Shown here one piece after another: positions 5,608 through 11,137 of a stretch of DNA of 11,137 bases; the stretch's first letter is position 1, and each line of letters opens with the position of its first letter. Location of the stretch: NCBI GenBank assembly GCA_003266145.1, contig MVJJ01000175.1, positions 1 to 11,137 of the forward strand. Reading direction: 5' to 3'. A model generated the notes under the pieces. The model searched no databases. It worked only from the letters and a program-made list of their open reading frames with translations, and was not told the DNA's origin. The translations under genes and the position numbers were made by a program. The DNA is from Methanosphaera sp. SHI613 (GTDB lineage: Archaea > Methanobacteriota > Methanobacteria > Methanobacteriales > Methanobacteriaceae).

Positions 5608-6666
5608 TATTCAGTAAAATCTAATGAAGATTTTGAACAGTTAAGTCCATTTATTATAATCGGTGCAGGTGGAGGAGGGGAAAAATTCTCCAACTTCCCT
5701 GGAGTGGAAACAGCCGGTTTTTTAGATGACTCTGTTGAAAAACAAGGAAAAGAATTTTGTGGACATATTGTAGGTTCTGATTTAAAGGAACTGGTAGAAT
5801 CAACTAATTCAAAAACGGTAGCTATCATGTTGCCTATAGGAGCTGAAGGAGCAGCATTAAAATATGCGGTACAGGCTATCGATTTGGGACAGAATGTATT
5901 AACTTCATTTAGATCATTACCAATCGAAGACAACCCATCTCTATTGAAATTCGCTAATCAAAGGGGTGTTGAAATCAAACAAATAAGTTCCAGATTGGAT
6001 AACGTAAAGAAAGTAATGGGTGTGGCTCCTGAAAAATGTACTGAAGTTCTACCAAAAATAACATACAAACATAAAAAACCAGTAATTTTTGTAGGTGGAA
6101 CATCACAGGAATGTGGTAAACGTACAACAACAAGAAGATTAGGGCAACTGGCAAAAGAACGTGGTTTAAAGGCTATAATTATTTCAACTGACGAAATGGG
6201 GCTGGAAAAACCTACAGATATCAATTTCCGTGCAGGTAGTTTATCTGTGATGGATGTTCCAGCAGTCATTATGGGAACGCTTAAATATATGGAAGAAAAT
6301 GAAGATCCTGATATAATATTTGTCGAAGGACAATCCAGTTTAACCGAACAGGGAAATCCTCATCCAAAAGGATTATCCGCATCAATATTGTTCGGAGCAA
6401 TGCCTGATGCAGTAGTATTATGTCATAGGCCAAATCATCCATTCAGAGAACCTGTTGGAATAAAAACTGAATTAAATGCTATAGAAGCGGTAGAACCTAC
6501 AAAAGTTATAGCTTTATCAATCAACAGAAGAAATTCACAAGACGAATCATTAGAGGATATAGAAAAAGAGTTCTCTTTACCAACTGTAGATATCCATACA
6601 GGCTCAAATGGTGGTATAGAACGTCTCTTAGATGCAGTACTTGAATATGTAGGTGAGAATAAATGA
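5605..6666 (+). CDS. DUF1611 family P-loop protein (DgcN-like)
   Basis: The 353-residue protein has the DUF1611 two-part layout: a Rossmann-like N-terminal domain (FIIIGAGGGGEKF at 16-28, FLDDS at 39-43) and a C-terminal P-loop domain (GGTSQECGKRTTT at 164-176, FVEGQSSL at 239-246, NPHPKGLS at 251-258, VVLCHRPNHPF at 270-280). The characterised bacterial relative DgcN acts in D-glutamate breakdown by acetylation; the archaeal function is not established and may differ. The start is a UUG codon: no in-frame ATG occurs before about residue 75, which is inside the conserved N-terminal domain, while GGAG at 5591-5594 and GTGA at 5597-5600 provide a ribosome-binding site at suitable distance. Its last bases overlap the sepF start in an ATGA, so the two are translationally coupled. 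That neighbourhood suggests a link to division or envelope building, which is inference. Confidence 0.82.
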   Translation: MYSVKSNEDFEQLSPFIIIGAGGGGEKFSNFPGVETAGFLDDSVEKQGKEFCGHIVGSDLKELVESTNSKTVAIMLPIGAEGAALKYAVQAIDLGQNVLTSFRSLPIEDNPSLLKFANQRGVEIKQISSRLDNVKKVMGVAPEKCTEVLPKITYKHKKPVIFVGGTSQECGKRTTTRRLGQLAKERGLKAIIISTDEMGLEKPTDINFRAGSLSVMDVPAVIMGTLKYMEENEDPDIIFVEGQSSLTEQGNPHPKGLSASILFGAMPDAVVLCHRPNHPFREPVGIKTELNAIEAVEPTKVIALSINRRNSQDESLEDIEKEFSLPTVDIHTGSNGGIERLLDAVLEYVGENK

Positions 6667-7148
6667 AAAATTCTTTAAAAGATTTAACAGTAAATGTTAA
6701 AAAATCAATAGATAGAGAATATGATGGCGAGTTTAACGTGGATCAAAGTTTTAACGATAATCAAAAAATGTTAAATGACAGTATCATATCATCAATAGGC
6801 GATTCATACTCTGACTATGATGATGACTTTGATGACATCACAGTAGAACATGATGATGACACAATACTAATTGAGCCAGATAGGGGAGCAAACATAGATA
6901 CTATTCGTTTAATAAAAGTCAAATCAGTATACACGTTAAATGATGAGTTGGATAATGTTAATAAAACAGGGGTACCTGCAATAATTGATTTAAAATATAT
7001 CCAAGAAAGACGTTCCTCTGAATTTGCTAAATTAGGTTCAATGATTAAAGAGTTTAAACAATCAACAGGGGCTCAAGTAGTACTGCTTGGAAGTACAAAA
7101 AATGTTATTGTAGTAGTTCCTAAAGATATTGTCTTATTAACACATTAA
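6663..7148 (+). CDS. sepF: Archaeal SepF, FtsZ membrane anchor
   Basis: 161 residues. The C-terminal half (about 80-160: IRLIKVKSVYTLNDEL, GVPAIIDLKYIQERR, FKQSTGAQVVLLGSTKNVIVVVP) is the SepF core, the fold that dimerises and binds the FtsZ C-terminus. The N-terminal MKNSLKDLTVNVKKSI can form an amphipathic helix with lysines on one face, as in the membrane-targeting helix of SepF. Between them is a flexible, strongly acidic linker (about 48-68, rich in D). In archaea with FtsZ, such as Methanobrevibacter smithii, SepF is the anchor that brings FtsZ to the division site at the membrane. The ATG lies inside the stop of the DUF1611 gene (ATGA), with AGGTGAG at about 6650-6656 as ribosome-binding site. 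A T-run follows the gene. The call is confident; the linker length and acidity appear to be variable parts of the family. Confidence 0.9.
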   Translation: MKNSLKDLTVNVKKSIDREYDGEFNVDQSFNDNQKMLNDSIISSIGDSYSDYDDDFDDITVEHDDDTILIEPDRGANIDTIRLIKVKSVYTLNDELDNVNKTGVPAIIDLKYIQERRSSEFAKLGSMIKEFKQSTGAQVVLLGSTKNVIVVVPKDIVLLTH

Positions 7149-7195
7149 ATAAGATAAATCACTTTCTCCCATTTTTTCTTTAGAAGAAGGCCTAT

Positions 7196-7203
7196 CTTTT
7201 TTT
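7196..7203 (+). terminator. T-run after sepF (convergent end, plus strand)
   Basis: CTTTTTTT, about 50 bases after the sepF stop. No strong stem precedes it. Together with the T-run on the other strand at 7233-7240 it separates the two converging transcripts. Confidence 0.45.
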
Positions 7204-7232
7204 AACAAACAAATAACTATTTTTTTCATAAT

Positions 7233-7240
7233 AAAAAAAA
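7233..7240 (-). terminator. T-run after the tatD-like gene (convergent end, minus strand)
   Basis: Eight T on the minus strand, about 24 bases after the stop of the tatD-like gene. A further run of T or A in 7201-7230 may back it up. No hairpin was seen. Confidence 0.45.
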
Positions 7241-7263
7241 GATGGAAAGAGAAATAAAAATAA

Positions 7264-8031
7264 TCACAACGATTTCATGTTGTGGAATTTCATGAAGTTT
7301 TTATACATAACCTTATCAATATCCTCTTTTGGATAACCGTTTACTTCTAATTCATGTTTTAAATTAGCCAGACTCATAGGATTAGAAGGAGCATAACTCA
7401 TATCACTATCCACTATAAACTTATCAAAACCATATTCATCAAAGACTTTTATAGTATCCTCAACACTCATTTTCAATGGTTGAACAGTTATTGCCGGTGT
7501 GTACTCCTTTTCAATTACCTTATCGACAATCGAGAAGTCAACATGATCCAGCTGTACCAGTTGTGGTTTAATGTTTTCATCAATCAGTTCCATGATTTTG
7601 TCTGTAACAACTGCCTTATTGCTTCTCGGCGTATGAACAATCACATTACAGTTAAGGCTATCTGCCAGTTGAAGCTGTTTGATGAATACCTCCTGTTCCA
7701 ATTGGCTTGCGCTGTCCAATCCAATCTCACCAATGGCAATAACATCGTCTTCGGATAAATATTCAGGCAATTTTTCAAGAACATTGGAGTAATCTGCAGG
7801 AATTGCACGTGGATGTACTCCTAATGCGATGAGATACTTGATTCCATGTTGGCCGACACGTTTTGTTTCAACATTCAATATTCTGTCGAAGTGTTCAAAA
7901 CACACGTTTGACTGCTTCATCTTTAGAGGATCATAGGCACAACTTACAACGGCTTTAACCCCGGCGATACTGATATCTTTAAAGTCTTCCACGGGCCTTG
8001 AATCAGAGTGTATATGAGCATCAATAATCAT
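7264..8031 (-). CDS. TatD-related metal-dependent hydrolase
   Basis: The 255-residue protein has the amidohydrolase/TatD metal ligands in the expected order: DAHIHSD at 4-10 (H6, H8), GVHPRAIP at 71-78, GEIGLDS at 101-107 (E102), VHTPR at 132-136 (H133), LDHVD at 161-165 (H163) and VDSD at 207-210. A TIM-barrel phosphodiesterase or nuclease acting on DNA or RNA ends is the family expectation, but this archaeal branch, with HTPR and DHVD, is not characterised and could act on another substrate. It is the last gene of the trmJ-dcd-glyS operon: its ATG is 6 bases after the glyS stop. No Shine-Dalgarno sequence beyond the weak AGAAGAG at the glyS end is seen, so its translation may depend on the upstream gene. 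All catalytic positions appear intact. Confidence 0.85.
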   Translation of the reverse strand: MIIDAHIHSDSRPVEDFKDISIAGVKAVVSCAYDPLKMKQSNVCFEHFDRILNVETKRVGQHGIKYLIALGVHPRAIPADYSNVLEKLPEYLSEDDVIAIGEIGLDSASQLEQEVFIKQLQLADSLNCNVIVHTPRSNKAVVTDKIMELIDENIKPQLVQLDHVDFSIVDKVIEKEYTPAITVQPLKMSVEDTIKVFDEYGFDKFIVDSDMSYAPSNPMSLANLKHELEVNGYPKEDIDKVMYKNFMKFHNMKSL

Positions 8032-8037
8032 GGTTAT

Positions 8038-9780
8038 CTACTCTTCTATTTCATCAAATTCAATAAATCCATTAATCAATTGACTAATCAGCATTGGGAC
8101 CTGTTTAATGGATACCCTTTTTTGTTTGAATGTATCCCTATTTCTTATAGTAACCTTCTTGTCTTCAACACTATCATAGTCGACGGTAATTGCATATGGA
8201 ATACCTATTTCATCTGCTCTTGCATATCGTCTACCGATTGTAGCACTTGTATCGAAGCTGGTAATGATATTGTTATCCCTAAGAGTATTTTCTATATCTC
8301 TTGCCAGGTCTACCTGTGCTTCTTTGTTAACCAGTGGAAGCACGGCTACCTTTATAGGAGCTACCTTTGCAGGGATTTTAAGATATTTTCTTACTTCATC
8401 TTCTTCATTTTTATCCTCGGTGTAGGAATGTAGTAATGTGGAATAGATTATTCTGTCAATACCATAGGATGGTTCTATTACGTGAGGAATTATTCTTTCT
8501 CCCTTGATTTTTTCCGTAACTGTCTCGAAGCTTACAAAGCTATCATCTATCGTGTATTCAGTCTCATCAATGTTGAATGTGTATTCGCCGTTTTGTTCAA
8601 ATGATTTGAGTATGACATCTGCGTCGGTATTTTCAAGTATTTCCTTTGCCTTGGATGAGTCTTTCTTGAATGTTGGGCCGAACTTCTTCATATTGAATGA
8701 TGTTTTTGTGACGGTAACCTCTTTTGGTTCATCAAATTCCTTAAATACGCTTAAATCTTCCTTACTGTGTTTGATGTGTGACTGTAGGTCAAAGTCGGTT
8801 CTGTCTGCAATACCTATTATTTCAACCCATCCATACTGGTCTGTTTTTACCTCTGCATCCCAACAGTCAATGGCATAATGAGCCATTTCATCAGGTAAGT
8901 GTTGTCTGAATCTGATTGCTTCATCAGGAATTCCAAGGTCACTTAGGAAGCTTTTGGCAATAACTATCTGGTAGATTAATGTCTGGCTGCTTACTATGTT
9001 GTTGTCAATGGCATCTTTTACCAGTACTGTAATAGGTTCCTCATTATTTAATTGTTGTTTTTGACCGTAAAGTTTCAATTCAAGTTCTTTGATATTTTCA
9101 TAATTTCTATGGGTCTTATCTGATGGGTCAACAAATATTTCCGCTTCGGCTTGTGTAAATTCCCTTAATCTTATTACTCCCTGTCTAGGTGATAATTCAT
9201 TTCTGTATGATTTACCTAACTGCACGATACCGAATGGAAGTTTATCCTTGTAAAATCTGCTTATACGCTTAAATGCTATGAATATTCCCTGTGCAGTTTC
9301 AGGTCTCATATATCCTACCTGTTTTCCACTAGCTCCTATTTGAGTTTTAAACATTAGGTTATAACTTTTAACATCGTCCAGTTTTCCACCACAATCGGTA
9401 CAGACGATGTTGTTGTCATTAATAATTTGTGTTAATGTTTCATCAGGTAATCCTTCAACTTCCCTATCTATATTTTCTTCTATAATATGATCTGCACGGT
9501 AAATCTCTTTACATTCACTACATTGTGTCATTGGGTCAGTAAAGTTATCAACGTGTCCTGATGCCTTAAGGGTTTCTTTTGGCATTACGGTAGGTGCTTC
9601 GATTTCAAAATAACGCTCTTTGCTAACATAATATTCTCTCCATAGATTCATTATGTTTGTTTTTAATAATCCTCCTACTGGTCCATAATCATAAAAACCT
9701 GCAACACCAGAGTATATTTCAAATGACGGATATAATATTCCACGTTTCTTTGCTATACTCATCATTTCTTCATTTGTCAT
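8038..9780 (-). CDS. glyS: Glycyl-tRNA synthetase (one-chain, class II)
   Basis: This 580-residue enzyme charges tRNA-Gly in the cytoplasm and is of the alpha-2 type found in archaea and eukaryotes. The N-terminal segment KKRGILYPSFEIYSG and the following GFYDYGPVG (about 28-36) are family signatures. RPETAQG (159-165) and RNELSPRQG (193-201, class II motif 2) bind ATP and glycine; EPSYGIDRII (436-445) is motif 3. Two CxxC pairs, C87/C90 and C127/C130, form a zinc ribbon in an insertion. The anticodon-binding domain fills about 475-570. Length and order are normal, and nothing is missing. The ATG overlaps the dcd stop by one base (TAATG), with a perfect GGAGG ribosome-binding site 6 bases before it in the last codons of dcd, so translation is coupled. 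The symbol follows common usage for the single-chain form. Confidence 0.97.
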   Translation of the reverse strand: MTNEEMMSIAKKRGILYPSFEIYSGVAGFYDYGPVGGLLKTNIMNLWREYYVSKERYFEIEAPTVMPKETLKASGHVDNFTDPMTQCSECKEIYRADHIIEENIDREVEGLPDETLTQIINDNNIVCTDCGGKLDDVKSYNLMFKTQIGASGKQVGYMRPETAQGIFIAFKRISRFYKDKLPFGIVQLGKSYRNELSPRQGVIRLREFTQAEAEIFVDPSDKTHRNYENIKELELKLYGQKQQLNNEEPITVLVKDAIDNNIVSSQTLIYQIVIAKSFLSDLGIPDEAIRFRQHLPDEMAHYAIDCWDAEVKTDQYGWVEIIGIADRTDFDLQSHIKHSKEDLSVFKEFDEPKEVTVTKTSFNMKKFGPTFKKDSSKAKEILENTDADVILKSFEQNGEYTFNIDETEYTIDDSFVSFETVTEKIKGERIIPHVIEPSYGIDRIIYSTLLHSYTEDKNEEDEVRKYLKIPAKVAPIKVAVLPLVNKEAQVDLARDIENTLRDNNIITSFDTSATIGRRYARADEIGIPYAITVDYDSVEDKKVTIRNRDTFKQKRVSIKQVPMLISQLINGFIEFDEIEE

Positions 9781-10370
9781 TATTTACCTCCTTTAATATC
9801 AAAATCTTGTTTTATTTTACTAACCTGTGGCCCGGTTTGTTTCATATACTTACTGTCACGATCTTCATGGCCGTATGGTTTAGCAGATGGTGAAGTCATA
9901 GTTTCAAATACTATTTGACATACCCGTTGACCAGGATATAGGGCTACAGGCATCTTACCGATATTGGATATCTCCAATGTGATTTTACCTTCAAAGCCCG
10001 GGTCGATGTATCCTGCTGTAACGTGCATTGTAATACCCAGTCGACCCATAGATGATCTGCCTTCTACACGTGCAACAATATCCTCAGGTATTTTAACATA
10101 TTCATATGTCGTTGCCAGTGTAAATTCTCCCGGATGAATAATGAATGGTTCACCCTTTTCTACAGTTAATGAATCCATGTATGATTCAAGGTCTGTCTGG
10201 TCGAATGGATCTATAAATGGTTTTGTAACAATTTTAAATCCTTTGAATTCATCGCCTAATCTCAAATCCACACTTGATGGTTGTATCTGTTTATCATCTT
10301 CTATAGGATCAATAACAATTTTGCCTTCATCTAAATATTTTTCTATATCCACATCACTAAGTATTGCCAT
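9780..10370 (-). CDS. dcd: dCTP deaminase, probably bifunctional deaminase/dUTPase
   Basis: 196 residues. The signature GRSSMGRLG at 104-112 and HVTAGYIDPGFEGKITLEI at 116-134 hold the catalytic region; E133 is the expected general-base glutamate, R105 and S106/S107 the nucleotide contacts. QPSSVDLRLG at 30-39 is the conserved N-terminal strand, and SPSAKPYGHEDRDSKY at 160-175 the C-terminal segment that closes over the phosphates. This pattern is closer to bifunctional enzymes (Methanocaldococcus and Mycobacterium type), which turn dCTP directly into dUMP, than to the E. coli enzyme, which makes dUTP. Bifunctionality is inference. The ATG lies 2 bases after the trmJ stop and has GAGGAA in the last codons of trmJ as ribosome-binding site; the gene's own end carries the glyS site. 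It supplies dUMP for thymidylate synthesis. Confidence 0.94.
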   Translation of the reverse strand: MAILSDVDIEKYLDEGKIVIDPIEDDKQIQPSSVDLRLGDEFKGFKIVTKPFIDPFDQTDLESYMDSLTVEKGEPFIIHPGEFTLATTYEYVKIPEDIVARVEGRSSMGRLGITMHVTAGYIDPGFEGKITLEISNIGKMPVALYPGQRVCQIVFETMTSPSAKPYGHEDRDSKYMKQTGPQVSKIKQDFDIKGGK

Positions 10371-10372
10371 TT

Positions 10373-11086
10373 TTATTCCTCATTGTTATTATTGATTCTT
10401 TGATTTATACGTTTGAGTGTTCCACGTAATGTTTTTGCTTCTCTACCTGTTATAAATGATCTTCCAAGTATATGTTTTGCGATATTTTTAACTATGATTT
10501 GTTTATGTTCAGGATAATCCAATTTGGATATAATCATGTTAATCTGGGTTGTCAACACATCCTTATCCTCTTTAGTTGTAATATCAATACTGTCTACAGG
10601 GTATTCTTTTTTATTCTTGAATATTTCATAAAAAATAATAGAAGCAGCATGCGTAATATTCATGATAGGATATTCATCACTTGTAGGTATACTTACCAGA
10701 ATATCACATAGGTTTATTTCATCATTAGTCAGACCATCTCCTTCACGTCCAAATAGTAATGCTACATTACCATTTGTATTTATGGTCTTTCCCAATTCTT
10801 CCGGAGTAATGGGCATTCTTTTAATGTTATGATTGCCGCCAGGACTTCCGCTAGTTCCTATGATTGTTGCAATGTTTTTTTCTTGAATAAACTCTTCCAA
10901 TGAATCATAGATTAAAGCATTTTCCACAATGTCTTGTGCATGCACTGCTTGATAATATGAACTTTCATCAAGTTCACATGGATTTATCAGTACCATTTTC
11001 TTAAAATCAAAGTTTTTCATACATCTTGCAAGAAATCCTATGTTACCTGGAGTTTTTGCTTCTACAAATACGGTATAAATTTTCAA
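10373..11086 (-). CDS. trmJ: TrmJ family tRNA 2'-O-methyltransferase (SPOUT)
   Basis: The 237-residue protein has the three SpoU/TrmJ motifs: EAKTPGNIGFLARCMKNF at 9-26 (motif 1), LLFGREGDGLTNDEI at about 110-124 (motif 2) and IPTSDEYPIMNITHAASI at about 133-150 (motif 3). The last two form the trefoil-knot S-adenosylmethionine site. A helical C-terminal extension (about 170-237) is typical of TrmJ and serves in dimer and tRNA binding. Archaeal TrmJ methylates the 2'-OH of C32 in the tRNA anticodon loop, so that role is likely, though other SPOUT targets cannot be excluded. It is the first gene of the operon; the ATG at 11086 is preceded by GTGATT, a partial match to the ribosome-binding site. 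Its end carries the dcd ribosome-binding site. Grouping with glyS suggests a translation theme. Confidence 0.92.
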   Translation of the reverse strand: MKIYTVFVEAKTPGNIGFLARCMKNFDFKKMVLINPCELDESSYYQAVHAQDIVENALIYDSLEEFIQEKNIATIIGTSGSPGGNHNIKRMPITPEELGKTINTNGNVALLFGREGDGLTNDEINLCDILVSIPTSDEYPIMNITHAASIIFYEIFKNKKEYPVDSIDITTKEDKDVLTTQINMIISKLDYPEHKQIIVKNIAKHILGRSFITGREAKTLRGTLKRINQRINNNNEE

Positions 11087-11111
11087 ATAGAATCACTATA
11101 TATATTTTTGT

Positions 11112-11122
11112 AGTATATTTTA
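11112..11122 (-). promoter_or_regulatory. Candidate TATA box of the trmJ-dcd-glyS-tatD operon
   Basis: The minus strand reads about AAAATATACTA here, 26-36 bases before the trmJ ATG, so transcription would begin at or just before the start codon. A second TATA-like tract (ATATATAG) lies at about 11096-11104 but is too near the gene. The right edge cuts the view of further upstream signals. Confidence 0.35.
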
Positions 11123-11137
11123 TTTATTAATTTTCAA

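Noticed and set aside
8008..8878. Two plus-strand open frames opposite glyS
   Set aside because: Both lie wholly or mainly inside the intact glycyl-tRNA synthetase gene and read as typical antisense translations of it.
1..11137. CRISPR array, defence island or prophage
   Set aside because: No regularly spaced repeats, Cas, integrase, phage or toxin-antitoxin genes are visible; nearly all intact genes are housekeeping families.

Overview
The window is AT-rich archaeal DNA, most likely from a Methanobacteriales methanogen close to Methanosphaera or Methanobrevibacter. The basis is archaeal-only or archaeal-type genes: archaeosine synthase, an archaeal-lipid geranylgeranyl reductase, archaeal SepF, a TrmJ-type SPOUT methyltransferase and a one-chain glycyl-tRNA synthetase. 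Promoters look like archaeal TATA boxes, and runs of T follow the gene ends. The genus is inferred from overall character, not from a database match.

Layout from left to right. (1) Positions 1-625, minus: the start of an archaeosine synthase (ArcS) core, cut by the left edge. (2) 675-2530, minus: a tight four-gene run read as SWIM zinc-finger protein, small zinc-ribbon protein, 2x[4Fe-4S] ferredoxin and geranylgeranyl reductase. The last two fit together as lipid-saturating enzyme and electron donor. (3) 2531-3562: about 1 kb with no intact gene, holding a strong plus-strand TATA box, the 3' remnant of a broken coding sequence, and an orphan plus-strand hairpin with a T-rich tail. (4) 3563-4285, minus: an SfsA-family protein with its own hairpin terminator. 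(5) 4443-7148, plus: a stand-alone GlmS-type sugar isomerase (SIS) gene, then a UUG-started DUF1611/DgcN-like P-loop protein overlapping by 4 bases the gene for archaeal SepF, the FtsZ membrane anchor. (6) 7264-11086, minus: a compact operon trmJ, dcd, glyS, tatD-like, with gaps of only -1 to 7 bases.

The plus-strand block and the right-hand minus operon converge at 7149-7263, where each strand has its own T-run. Most genes are housekeeping: tRNA modification and charging, dUMP supply, membrane lipid saturation and cell division. The least explained parts are the coupling of a DUF1611 P-loop protein to SepF, the SWIM/zinc-ribbon pair ahead of the lipid reductase, the apparently short ArcS, and the 1 kb gene-poor stretch.
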